In this document: positions 11,304 through 22,124 of the stretch, one piece after another | How the letters are laid out: every line of letters starts with the position of its first letter | Position numbering within the stretch: position 1 is the stretch's first letter | Position numbers and translations under genes: made by a program | Notes under the pieces: generated by a model | The model's database searches: none | Seen by the model: the letters and a program-made list of their open reading frames with translations, nothing else | What the model was told of the DNA's origin: nothing | Source: Bullera alba | Lineage: Eukaryota > Basidiomycota > Tremellomycetes > Tremellales > Bulleraceae | Assembly: GCA_001600095.1 (NCBI GenBank) | Contig: BCIX01000003.1 | Location: forward strand, 682,001-746,000 | DNA length: 64,000 bases | Direction: 5' to 3'

Positions 11304-13869
11304 TAAGGAGTCAAATCCTGGCGGGACGTGGAGTGTGTTAGAGCGTCTTTGGTGCGTTATCGTATGTTGTTGTTAGTATGCTTTATCGATCTCTGATGCA
11401 CGTGTCTTCGAGTGACCGATAAGGACTAGGAGGATGTTCGCAATCGCACCTGCGGTGCTCGAAGTTGGGCTTATCGCTTATCATCACTGGCGTCATACTG
11501 ACCGGCAATGGGCCAAGGTCACGTCTTGGACCACGATACTTAGCTCACTCCTCAGCGTTCTTATCAATTGGCAATCCCAATCTTTGACCAACGCTACGGT
11601 AGCCAACGACTCAGGATTGGTGACTATCCTAGCTTATCCTAGCTCTCGGCTGAAGAGTAAGGGTGATATCGAGGCTAGCGCTGCGACACTTGCGCCCCTC
11701 TGAGAGCCTCTGAGCTATCCTGTCACCTACTGTCACCTTGTGAAAACTCGTATCAATGGGTTGCGACACGCAAGCAGATTAGGTATAGCGTACGACTCCA
11801 GGCACGGCAGATTAGCAGAAGGATGATCTACCTCTATCTACCTCTATCTACCTGCAGCGACAACTGCAGGCGGCAGCCGAAGTCTGGGAAAGTCTGGCTC
11901 GAGTGAGCCACAGCGAGCCATCTACTGCGCTTGTAGTTCGGTTCCTTGAACCACAGACGTTCCTCCCATGTTCCTGCATTAGAAGTCAGAGTAGAGTCTA
12001 GTAGAGTACAGACTGAACCTGATCGTGATGTGGGTGCGACAAGGTTTGTCGAGCTTGTTAGACGGGGTTTCAAGCAGTATGTACATGCTGCATGTCTGCT
12101 CGGCTGACTCTATGCAGAGACTTTGTAGCGGTAAGGAGACAGCTTGAGCGAAGCTACAAGTTACATGCACTGGTGCGAACGAGTTCTCACAGCCAGGCTC
12201 AGCCAGGTCACAGCCGCTGCCGGATTTCCAGTGGTTGCGGCAGTGACGCGCCCTGCCTGCCGTAAACCACATGGTCAGCCCTGAAGATCCCTGAAGTCAA
12301 AACTTTGCCGATTCCGGTTTCCCGATCCGGTATCCAAGCCTCCCGGCGCAAGCCGAAGCGAGCTTGCTGCTGCTTGCTGACGCCTTGACCGAGGACGTCC
12401 TGGGTCGAAGGTTGGGGGAGTCACCTCCGCCATGCAGCCATCGCGTGGCAGAAGGATCGCCACGCGTTGTGGCTTGGGGGTGAGTAACTAGAGACAAGAT
12501 TCGCGCTGGGTTACGCATTGGGCGGTGTTGCGAAATCAAGGTTTGGAAGGAAGTCGAGATGACAAGCCTGGCAATTACCGCTCTCGTCATGCAATTTTCG
12601 AACGCCAGTCCACGAGGCGTGGAGAATGCGTGGCATGGTGGGAGTATGGAATCTCACGTTCGCGTGGTCGCCACTTCGTCACTGCTCTACGGCATTCCAA
12701 TGGCGTTTGCAGGCAGCCATTGCCGCTCAAGTTGTGGACGAGCTCTCGACATGAGGATTGTGCAATGTCTCTGAAACTGCCGCTCCCGATTCCGGTCAAC
12801 GAGACGTGGAACGTGGAAACGAGATCGTGGAATCCACGTTGCTGCCACCGTTCCCAAGATCTCAGCCGTGTACGCCATTGTGGACCCGGCGAACAGCCTC
12901 TGACACCGGGGCAGAGGATGTGCATCAACGCAAGGTGAGGCTGCGCCATGCCGATGGCTTTGACGAGCACTTGATGTCACTACGACGTCTTTCGTGCGCA
13001 TGCTCTGTGCGCGTGCACGACCGCATCCGCTCCGACCGGCACCACGGTGCGCCTCCACTACCACAGCCGACTCACGGGAAGGCGGTTTGTGCTCGAGATG
13101 CGCTGGTTCTATTACATACGGGCAACGCACGGGTAGTCTAGAGTCCATGCCAGGTGTTCCAATGAGATCCATTATGGCATTAGCAATGGGTGATGTCTGA
13201 AAGTCAGGTGCATGAGCCATGTATGATATCATTGTGAATGTATACAGCGCGATACAGCGCGATCCTGCACGATCCCGTGTCTCAATGCTATCCCTTTCCT
13301 CGTCAACTCCACGGAAGATCGTCTAGCTATGGGAGTTTCTGGGTGATGGAGCTACCTTCGAGTGACCTGAGCTATTGCCAATGAAGCGAGCAAGTCTACT
13401 GGTTAGCGTTGTCGGTCTGAACACTCGTTAGGATAGATTAGGATGCGCTCTGATATGCTTTGGCCAGCTATCGCTCAGCTGGCTTAATGGCGTGGTGTGA
13501 GGACGGCACGCCAGAAATTCCGGAAACGGCAACCTTGGGCGGCAGCCCAGTCTTTCGGTTTGCCAGCTTCCACCAGGGTCTCGTAATCCGAACAGGCGTC
13601 ATCGGCAACAGAGCGCGACACCCGGGAGCCGGTCTCCCTGAACTCCCTCACCCGTCCTCCCTCCGTCCGGACCGAACGACACCATGTGAGAAAAATAAGC
13701 ATTTTAGCTTTACACATGGCCCTGAAACAATACCCAACTATCAACACTCGCATGGCATGATTTGGAGACGTGAAGACGATGCATCGGGTCATGATAACGG
13801 GTGCAGCGAGGACAATGACGGTCGCGAGAAGAGGATCGCGATGGTACCTCCTCCACTGAGCCACTGACT
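11304..13869. other. Gene-poor region, no coding unit recognised
   Basis: About 2.6 kb without a convincing gene. Open frames up to 181 codons exist on both strands around 12.5-13.2 kb but overlap antiparallel, are rich in Arg/His/Ser/Cys and match no family. Small direct repeats occur: two tandem copies of CTACCTCTAT around 11829-11848 and two of ATACAGCGCG around 13242-13261. I found no tRNA B-box, transposon end or CRISPR-like array. It may hold non-coding RNA or long regulatory sequence for the polyglutamine gene; neither is shown. Confidence 0.4.
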
Positions 13870-14941
13870 CTCCCCTGTCCTCGTTTCTCGACAGAAACGG
13901 ACTCTCCTCAAAACACCACCACCGCCTCCATTTCTCCTCCTACTCGAGCTTGACGAGCGCTGCTGCTTCGCTCCGCCTCAACCCGAATCCGTATCACCTG
14001 GCGATCAGATACCAGCGAAGTCTCGGAGGATCGTGGGACAGCACGAGGCAACACGAGCATAACGAGGGTTCTGCTGTCAGACGTCGATCTGTACATAATA
14101 CACTCAGTGTATCCATCCCGTCTCTCCCATCCGACAGTCCTTTTCTGTTTTCCAATACCCCATCATCACCATCCATAGGGCATATCTCGCTCGCGTTTCA
14201 GAACCGAACTGTGCAGCTGTTTGATGCTTGTTCAACTATCGCTAGCTCGGTACCTCTTGCACAACACCATCTGACCATCACGACTCGCCATCAAGTTGCT
14301 CGGGTTCGTCAACAACACCTTGATCTTCGTCGACACCCCCGTTCGACCAACATTACCCGCTCCCACGAGATTGTGCTGTTTCACCTAGTCCCCTCACCAT
14401 CAGCATCAGAGACAAGGCTTCCCGGTACCACTTATTTTCGACCAGTATTACGGAACACCTCAATTGCATCGGCCATCATCCGAACCCACCTGTCATTGTT
14501 ACGAGACAGCGTCTCACCTCGCCTTCGGCAACTCGAAAACTCGACGACACGTCGATCCACGATCAAAAGTTGGACAAAGGTGCTCGCCATCGACACTTCC
14601 CACGACTTGTATATACTCGCCAGGGCTTGACGATCAAAGGGGGTTTCCTTTGTAACAACCAACGCCCTTCCTGCCCCTTCGGATCAGCGGATCATTTCAC
14701 TTTCATTTCGGCTCCACTCCGAATCAGCAATCACCCATCACGGCTGTGTGTGTCACGGTGGTGAAACGGGAGGTCTAGACGCGGCAGAGAATAGCCCATC
14801 AGCATACCCCTGACGCCTCATCACACGTTGAGATAAAGGTCAAATTTCACAGACAGCCAACTTGGTCGCACCATCGCCTCTTATCATCTGCATCGGATAC
14901 CATCTCTCATCTCTATTTGCCCCCTCTTCACCTCGCCCAGT
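13870..14941 (+). promoter_or_regulatory. Pyrimidine-rich leader upstream of polyQ gene
   Basis: About 1.07 kb of C/T- and CA-rich sequence (stretches like CCACCACCGCC and many TCATC runs) leads straight into the ATG at 14942. Its strand composition matches transcribed upstream leaders of regulatory fungal genes. A 226-codon open frame from 13950 begins at TTG rather than ATG and has no family resemblance, so I read it as leader and promoter rather than a gene. Confidence 0.4.
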
Positions 14942-17125
14942 ATGATCCTCCGACTCGTTCAGTCACCCACGGCTCAACAGCCATCGCCCGCGACCATCCT
15001 CTTCAACCTCCCCCTCCCAACACATCCATACACGTGAGTTACGCGCGCCGCGTCTCATACCAGTCATGTCCATCACTGATCATCTCCTCCTAATAGCTCG
15101 AGAAGCCTACCACTCCCATCCAACTTGCTCGCTCACCGGTCCGTTTGTTTACAAGAAGACATCGAGTGCAGTAACGTACTCCTCGGCGAGAAATCATCTT
15201 GGATCAGCGGAGTGCGTACTACCTTCTTTCGTTCCGAACCCTCCTCCCGCCCGCGTCTTCCGCCTTTCCGGCATTCACGTGCATATCGTCATCCCGGGTC
15301 CACGCACAAACGCTAATCTTCCCATTCATAGATCATCGAGGACGTGACCTTTTCGCTGCCAGCACAGCATGTAGCTGTCGTCTTGATGGATGGGTCCGCA
15401 CTCCACCTCCCCCTCGACGATCTGTGCAGGGAGCAGATCAGACGGGTCTGCGAACAGGTCGAATTGTCGTTCGAGTCGCAAAAGCAACTTCAGTATCTGC
15501 AGCAACAACAGCAACAACAGCAACAGCAGGTCGACACTCGGGCAAGCATCTCGTCTGTCTCTTCCACATCGTCATCCTCTTCCTCGCGCAGGTCGCCATC
15601 AGCCTTCCTCTCGTCACTCCTGTCGCCCTTTCTGCCCACTGCCAACGGCTCGGCCAACCACGGTGCTGCCCCACCAACAAGTCAGCAGCTCGCACGTAAC
15701 CATCGACGAGCGGCTCGATCCATCCTCGTCGACACGTACCGTCGCTGCGTACTGCCTGCGCTCAAGGAACGCCTGCCATCAGCATACCTCCCTTGGGCCA
15801 TCAACGTCCACACGTCTAGCCAGCTCGAGTCTTTCGACCGACTGCGTGATGACATCAGCCACCTCCTTTCGACCGCCGGCGTCGACATGTCCGGTGTTAC
15901 CGTCAACTCGAAAGCGACCTCTACACCAATGAAGAGAAATCGATCTGGTTCCTCCTCGGTCATGTCGATGGTCACCGACGACTCGGACTCTGAGAGCGAG
16001 AGTCGATCGCCCGTCACACCCGGTACCTCCATCTTCTCCCAGTCTGCCTGTTCCACTCCTATCGGATCCATGCGAAAGCCTGCTCGACGGGACAGCTTGG
16101 CAACTTGCACACCCCAGCAATACCTCTTGGCCATCCCACCCGCCCATCAAATCCCTCTCACCCACCGAAACGCCTACGCTGCCCAACTGGCAAAGCTCAC
16201 CTCGATCGCGAGCCGACTCAGCAGCGTCAAGAAGCTTCAGGTGCGATACGACCGTGAAGAGGGCAAGCGAAAGTGGCTCGAGGGTCTCGAACGAGGTCGA
16301 CTTGGTGATAAAGCTCTTCGACGAGCTCACTCCAATGGCGAGCTTAAGGGCATCTCCCAGTCGGTCAGCGGTATGGGATCCCGATGGAACACTTCGGAAC
16401 CAATCAAGCGAAGCGGCCTATGGAGGAGCACTACCTCTGATGACCTTGCCCGAGCCCTGGCCAAACAGTCACGCGTGGTTCACCCGGCGATGATGGACGA
16501 GGACGAGGTCGAGTCGCTCTTTGGTGCCTCGACGCAACATGTCGAAGAGGTCTCTGTCGGCCTTGGCGTCGGCCTCAACGGTGATATCTACCAGCATGGT
16601 GCTAGGCGAAAGTCGATCCCTCGACTCAACCTCTCTCTCGAGGACTCTGTCGAGGATGTGGTCAACGAGTCGGTCATTATTCAACGCGCCACGTCAATCA
16701 CTCTACGAGCCGACACCAAATCAACCGCCAGACCACACCTCCACCACGGTGCTCGAATGGACGGAGCCAGCACCCTCCCTTCCCTACAGCCCTCCCGATC
16801 AGACGACAGTCTCGCCGAGTCAGAGTCTTGGGACACAGAGGCCACTCCCGCCCCCGCCCCCGCCATCTCGGGTCTCGATGGTGTCATCGAGGTCATTGCC
16901 CAAGATGTCAAGACGGTCGTCCAGCTCTTGCCCGCCATCCCGGCAACGTGGGAGAGTGCCAAATCGAAGATGAGCCTCAGCTCCCTGTTGACTCCCCTGC
17001 CCATCGAGGACAAGCAGTCGTCCAAGCTCTCGAGGGCGAGACCGAGGCAGAAGAGCGTCGAGATTGTGGATTGGCAACACGAGTCGCCCAGGCCATACGA
17101 GGAGGACGCAGAGGTCTACGCATAG
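14942..17125 (+). CDS. Unknown polyglutamine-containing protein
   Basis: Three exons, 14942-15033, 15097-15211 and 15332-17125, join in phase to 666 residues. I do not recognise the family. The N-terminal 110 residues look folded and beta-rich (ILFNLPLPTHPYT, SWISGIIEDVTFSLPAQHVA, VLMDGSALHLPLDDLCREQI). A run of about ten glutamines follows near residue 125, then serine-rich sequence. A second conserved-looking block contains SAYLPWAINVHTSSQLESFD and, later, YLLAIPPAHQIPLTHRNAYA with AQLAKLTSIASRLSSVKKLQ, which should be helical. The remaining C-terminal half is largely disordered, Ser/Thr/Pro-rich, with likely phosphorylation sites. No signal peptide or membrane segment is seen. The long leader hints at regulation; role unknown. 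Confidence 0.75.
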
Positions 17126-17588
17126 GCTACATACGGAGTAGAGAACACAGGGGAATAAGGAAAGAAGAATACCATTGGACATTCACGCAATCGTTGTAAG
17201 CGATAGCCATTGTATACTAAAGCCAACCCGGCGACGGGTGTATCATAGCCCGGACAATCATATAATACTCTTTGTATATAGCCCTCTATACATGGCTTCA
17301 TTGGGATCTCAGGACATTCAACTTTCACTCCTATAGACAATCATAGAGGGATGAAGTGCCTTTGCTATGTATATCCTACGAGCACGAGCGAGCCTTGGAG
17401 CATCGAGATCGACAATGCCTCTTGACCGAGGATAGCGAGCTGACTTTGACACGATGGTGCATGCTGGGTATAGCTCAATGCTGGTATAGTATGCGACGGC
17501 GAGCGCATCAAGCACACTCCTGACAACCGACTCTTCAAGATTGCTGACTCCCATAAGGCTATTATTCCTCCTGCTCCCGCTTCGACGC
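17126..17588. other. Convergent 3' spacer
   Basis: This 463-base gap lies between the ends of the polyQ gene (+) and the carrier gene (-). It contains A/T-rich stretches (TTTGTATATAG near 17272) suitable for 3' processing. Nothing coding is supported. Confidence 0.4.
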
Positions 17589-19066
17589 TCACTTGAGCTG
17601 CGTGACGATGCCCTCGAACGTGAGGAAGATGACCATATTGGCGGGCACGGCTCTATGAACCCAAACTCAGCCTTCTCTCCTGTGACGTCTTGTTGCGTTA
17701 CTCACCTGATCAGAGTAGGGCCCAACCCGGCAAACATGACTCTCCAGCCTTCTCGCCGTATTGCCTCTGTGGCTATATACCGCAATGTCGGTGCCCTACT
17801 CGCAGTCAAGACCGCTCCACCGCCTTGTATCACTGTGTTGCCACTGCCGGGCGTCCACTGTGCCGCTTGCATCCGCGTCTTCAGAACGTCCAAAGGGAAT
17901 GTTGCCTACGAAATGTCAGTTGTGGACCAGAATGGGATTCGCGGAACTGCTCACCATCCAGGCAATGACACCTGCTAATCCCCCAGCGGTCATGAGTTCC
18001 GGCCAAGTCAGAACGGACAACTCCTGTTCTGCCTCTTCTATCAGATTGGCATGACTGTGTTGACTCTGCCGCGAGGGATTTGGTTCTGGGCTCATCGACT
18101 CCCCGAAGCCAGCTTGAGGCTGAGGCTTGCGCGATTTGAAGAACCGACACACGGCTTCATACCTAAGCAAACGGGGATGAGCGAGAGCAGAGGGTCATTG
18201 AGGGAGAGAGGACCTACGTGCAGAAATACGGACCATAAGCGACGTCTCGCATGGCGGTAGCTGAGAAGCCGCGATATAAACCCCTCACTCCGCCCTGCCG
18301 CAGAACGTTCGTGAAGACCGAGAGGGTAGATGGGTATAGATGCGGAGGGGCGGATTGTTGTCGGATCTTGATCAATTCCGTCGGACAGGCAATCAACCTG
18401 GGGCAAGGGAGGTTAGCGCCACGAAGCGAATCGACTACGGTATGACTGCTCTACGCGGGACTCACGAGCCAAGGACTCCACTTCCTGCTCCAGCGAGGGT
18501 GATCTGCGCTAATGTCGGTTCTGTCGACGCATGGCTGTGTACCTGCAGCTTCATGAAGAACGAATATGACGTGAAGACGACTCCGTTGATCTGCGCGGGG
18601 GCGTGAGTCGCCGTGTCTACCACTAGCGGCGGACCTCTCAGCTCACAAATGCGATTCCAGCCTGGCAAGGGGGTCAGCAAGGTCCCACCACGACTATTCC
18701 CACTCTGACAAACTCACCATTGGCGACATAACCCCCTTGAACAGCCCTTTCGTCTATACCCCACCCTATCAGCCAGCTGATCGTCCACGAGGACTCTCGA
18801 GCTCACCCCTTCTTCCCGCATGATCGCACCGATGGCACCAAAAGTGTTGCCATACTTCCCGTTAAACTGTGCACTCTGATATCGCACCTTGACCACGTCG
18901 AACGGTTGTCCCACTATCAGTCCCGCGGCACCGGCGACGACGCCTGCGGCAAAGTCGACACCTGGCGAGGCCGCCTTGTAGGCTATAGATATCGGTATCA
19001 TTTTCTTGCTCAAGATTGTAGGAAGATTTACTTGCCTGTCTTTGAAGACTCGCCATTCTTCTCCAT
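17589..19066 (-). CDS. Mitochondrial carrier (SLC25 family)
   Basis: A multi-exon gene with at least nine exons, moving a solute across the inner mitochondrial membrane. All three SLC25 signatures are present: PFDVVKVR in repeat 1, CPTELIKIR in repeat 2 and PLDVLKTR in repeat 3, each followed by the usual glycine-rich second helix (for example GGVRGLYRGFSATAMRDVAYG). The first exon (19036-19066) reads MEKNGESSKT and joins 18807-18982 through a GC-AG intron, restoring AYKAASPGVDFAAGVVAGAA. Exon 18718-18753 reads TKGLFKGVMSPM; exon 18647-18661 is a 15-nt microexon reading AGIAF. An insert of about 45 polar residues separates repeats 2 and 3. The substrate cannot be told; the sequence resembles the carnitine/ornithine/amino-acid branch. 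The end reads MVIFLTFEGIVTQLK. Confidence 0.85.
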
Positions 19067-19512
19067 ATCACAGGCGTGAGATGGTGAGGTGGTGAGATGA
19101 CCGCGCTGGTCTCAGAGAGCAAGCTTTGTATGCGGCACGGGCAGTATGGCTTCCTACTGTCGAGGGCGGGGTGCAAGCGCTAGATAGGTATCAGAGCTGG
19201 TGAAGATCAAGGCGAGCGTGTATGTTTCGCCTTGCAAGTCCTTATCGCAAGGTGTATCAGTCGAGGGCCGGGTATCTGGGTTTATCGCGCTGCGATGATC
19301 TAATGAAAGGTCGTTATGCCACCAAAAGAGTGTCGCTATTTACCGTGATTGCAGGACTGGATGCGCGTGCTCGGCCGGTCGAAATGGATGCGTCAGATGA
19401 GATACGAGGCCGAGTCGACGTCGATAACCAGCAGGCGAGCGGGGTGGACAGAGCTCCGGCCGGTGTTGATACGGCTATCAGCGCGCTAGGCGTATACTAC
19501 GACTGCATTTAG
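19067..19512. promoter_or_regulatory. Divergent carrier-VPS28 promoter region
   Basis: This 446-base region separates the carrier start and the VPS28 body. The first VPS28 exon probably lies in it, because the VPS28 frame is open upstream to 19513 just after an ATTTAG acceptor. One candidate first exon starts at an ATG near 19391 and ends at a GTGTTG donor. No TATA box was seen. Confidence 0.35.
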
Positions 19513-20564
19513 TTTGGTCGCCCACGGTGCAGGGTCTCCCAGGCCGCCAGCTGGCCGCACGGTGGTCCATACATCGTCGCCAATGGCTACGATGTTGACA
19601 GCCTGCCCACACCACACAATGCGATGAACTTTGACGAGGAGGTACGGCTATACACGACTTCTGCGGAACGTGAGAGGACGGAGAACTTGTCGACGTTGTA
19701 TAGTATCATAGTGTCATTGGAGTACTTGGAGCGGGCGTACGTTCGGGACAGCGTGACCGGGAAGGAGTGAGTCGAGTCCTGTCCTCGTGCTCTTCCATCG
19801 GAGTGACACCGGGTTTGATGGAATGATGAGCTGATAGATGACTGTTGTAGCTACGCGCCAGCATGTATCAAGCTGCTAGCTCAGTATAAGAGCTTGATGA
19901 AGCTCGTTGGGGAGGAGATTGGCGGGGTAGAGGTGTTCATGAAGCGGTTCAAGGTGGGTCCACCATCTACTGGACTACGTGTACGCTGGATCATGGTGCT
20001 GACACCTACGTAGATGGACCACCCGGCGGCGCTGCATCGACTCACGGTCGGCGTCCCGGCCACCGTGGAGCATTCGTCAGAGGCAACAGACGGCGGATCC
20101 GAGACTGGCAAATGGGTAGCCGAGACAACTCAGGTGGGTCCCCTCCTCACCAGCTAGGAAACGCTCCATGAATTGTGAAGCTGACCCTCTGCCAGTCCTT
20201 CATCACCTTCATGGACGCATTGAAACTCAACCTCCGGGCGAAAGACCAGCTGCACCCGTTCTTGACAGAGCTGATGAGTGGATACTCCCGCTTCAAGGGC
20301 AGTCAAGAGTGGGAAGGCCGGGGCAAGATCCTCCATTGGTGAGCATCCACAGATCGAATGGGAACTGCGGCTGACGATGTCTAGGCTTATCACGCTTAAT
20401 GCACTGAAGGCGAGTGATGAGATCTCAGAGGAGCAGTCCAGGCAGGTGCGTCCACCGATGAATCTTATGATAGGGAGCTCATGCTGACTCTGGCCTAGAT
20501 GCTGTTCGATATTGAAAATGCGTATAATGAGTTCTTCAGATCGCTATCCGGGAAAAGCGGGTAG
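19513..20564 (+). CDS. VPS28: VPS28, ESCRT-I subunit
   Basis: Exons 19513(partial)-19766, 19851-19953, 20014-20133, 20196-20338, 20385-20445 and 20499-20564 join in phase. Vps28 is the ESCRT-I subunit that links Vps23 to ESCRT-II and ESCRT-III during endosomal sorting. Seen: the hallmark N-terminal helix MNFDEEVRLYTTSAERERTE followed by NLSTLYSIIVSLEYLERAYV and YAPACIKLLAQYKSLM. The C-terminal four-helix part starts FITFMDALKLNLRAKDQLHP and ends in MLFDIENAYNEFFRSL. The methionine at 19624 matches the usual start, but the frame continues upstream without a stop and reads GGPYIVANGYDVDSLPTPHN, so I infer an upstream first exon. From 19624 alone the protein is 211 residues, close to the family length. 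Confidence 0.9.
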
Positions 20565-20789
20565 AGGCATCACATGCATATCACACTATACCACGAATGG
20601 CAGCGACGGTCTCATGGTTGAATCTAGCCAGAAGGCGGTCGAAAGAGTGATCCCTGACGAAACTCTCAATCTACCAATCGGCATCCTCCTATCGTTCTTG
20701 ATAAGACCGTCAACAGGCTCTCCGGGCGGTATCCCACAAGATGGTTTCACCGATCCTCCCCTGCTTTCCATCGCCCGAGTCTCCTTTCG

Positions 20790-21260
20790 ATGAAACTCCC
20801 ACAGCAAGCAAGGTGTGCGTACTGCCACTTCTTCTATCTCCCTTACACCCCCGCCAGATCTATCCCCAGCACTCATCACGTCCCCTCGCTCGACCATGCT
20901 CTTTCTCTATCCCCAACCGAGAGTGAGGACCGCTCACACAATGAACCCCCGCCTTCTATAACGTACGACCAACTCTCCGAACACCCCGAGACTGACTCAA
21001 CCCCACAGCACGATTGCCCAACTATCCCTTTTACGCCGAGTCGCCCTAGAAGAGGACAATTTGACGTGTCCGCACGTGGGTTTGAGCGCCCCAGTGTGAA
21101 GTCGCAAGCGCGTAGCTCTACCCTAAGATCTTCGCCGGCAAACAGCGCCGTCGACCACGGGGACGAGATGAGAGGGGACATGCTTGACGAATGGGGGTGG
21201 AGTAGGATGTCTCTGGGTGTTCGTTCTCCGAGTGGACGAGGAGGGTGGAAGGGCGTTTGA
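20790..21260 (+). CDS. Possible small Ser/Pro-rich protein
   Basis: Tentative two-exon model, 20790-20812 and 20858-21260, 141 residues. It is Ser/Pro-rich (SPTESEDRSHNEPPPSITYD) and ends with MRGDMLDEWGWSRMSLGV. The frame stays open for 400 bases and has protein-like composition, but competing splice models exist: a frame from 20741 reads SPESPFDETPTASK before the same donor, and a second intron after 20919 would give a different C-terminus. The real start may lie upstream near 20700. No family recognised; function unknown. Confidence 0.3.
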   Translation: MKLPQQARCAYCHFFYLPYTPARSIPSTHHVPSLDHALSLSPTESEDRSHNEPPPSITYDQLSEHPETDSTPQHDCPTIPFTPSRPRRGQFDVSARGFERPSVKSQARSSTLRSSPANSAVDHGDEMRGDMLDEWGWSRMSLGVRSPSGRGGWKGV

Positions 21261-21608
21261 AAGGGATTATTGTGGGAAACGGTCTTGTGCGCCGGTATAA
21301 AGGATAGAAGTGGTCAAGTATTCGAAGAAACGATCCAACAACGGGGTAGACTGTACTGACGTCTCCCGACCAGTGGGCCGTGAAGGAGGAATATAGAGGG
21401 GAGAAGGAGATGGTCGTGATCAAAGAAGAGGTAGAACAAGGGGTAATGATGGAGAAATGACGGTATCCCTAGCACCTGGAGGTATTATTCCTCGCAGACT
21501 CTGTTGCCCATTTGGACCAGTCCCTCATCCGAACTGCTGAACTCCCATCTTCAACTCCACAGTGCTTCCAGACCTCGCGTCCAGCATCCCAAACTCCAGT
21601 CACCTCTA
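21261..21608. other. Unassigned spacer
   Basis: About 350 bases between the possible plus-strand gene and the possible minus-strand gene. Open frames on both strands continue into it (for example a minus frame ending near 21469), but none has recognisable content. Confidence 0.3.
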
Positions 21609-22124
21609 CTACGCCCAGCCATCTGATATACGAGTCGTGAACTCTCCCTTTGTTCCCAACCCCCTTGAACACCGGCCGCACATATCCTTGCTCTCCACTC
21701 GAACAGGAACCATGACCCCAGTTATCGCAGCGCCGTCCATGAGATCATCTATGGATGACCCCTTCCGACCATCCCGGAGCTTGCACAGCAGGAAGACGGG
21801 ATGGCCGAGGTGCGGATTACGCTCAAGTCGTTTACACCTTTGTCCAAACCACTTTCATGGCGGACACTTCTCGTTCGCCATTGTGCCATCGTGTAGTCGT
21901 CCAACTTCTCGCCCAAGTGTAAAGGTAACAGGAAGGCGAGCGGATTCGCATCGTTCTCGTCCACGGTCCATCCAACTTGCCATCAGGAGAGAGAGTGCTG
22001 ATCGCGGAGAGAGTGCACATGCCTAACCCAGCTCCGTCACAGTGACTGCGGAAGCTGGGATGATAGCGACATGCTGTTTGTGCTCCGGCCTCCACGTGAG
22101 TGGAGGATTGACAAGGTGGTCCAT
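21609..22124 (-). CDS. Hypothetical protein, possible cell-cycle gene
   Basis: Minus-strand model with exons 22028-22124, 21838-21975 and 21609-21748 in matching phase, 124 residues from an internal ATG. The middle reads like a folded protein: IIPASAVTVTELVGWTVDEN and NPLAFLLPLHLGEKLDDYTM. A C-x2-C pair (DMCGRCSRG) lies near the end. The same frame is open upstream (VNAGIQIIMDHLVNPPLTW), so the true start is probably in another exon at 22.2-22.5 kb; I could not settle it because stops interrupt each simple join. No family recognised. It would face the SRA gene across a promoter containing an ACGCGT box. Confidence 0.35.

Noticed and set aside
11434..11703. 89-codon plus frame starting with ATG after NUF2
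   Set aside because: No homology recognised, no promoter or leader evidence; kept only as part of the gene-poor region.
12687..13232. 181-codon minus-strand open frame
   Set aside because: It overlaps several antiparallel frames, is rich in Arg/His/Ser/Cys, has no introns or family motif, and matches chance for GC-rich sequence.
13950..14630. 226-codon plus-strand open frame
   Set aside because: It starts at TTG, has no usable ATG at its start, and lies in the pyrimidine-rich leader of the polyQ gene.
19222..19512. 96-codon plus frame as a separate gene
   Set aside because: It ends at the TAG that forms the likely VPS28 acceptor, so at most part of it is a VPS28 first exon.
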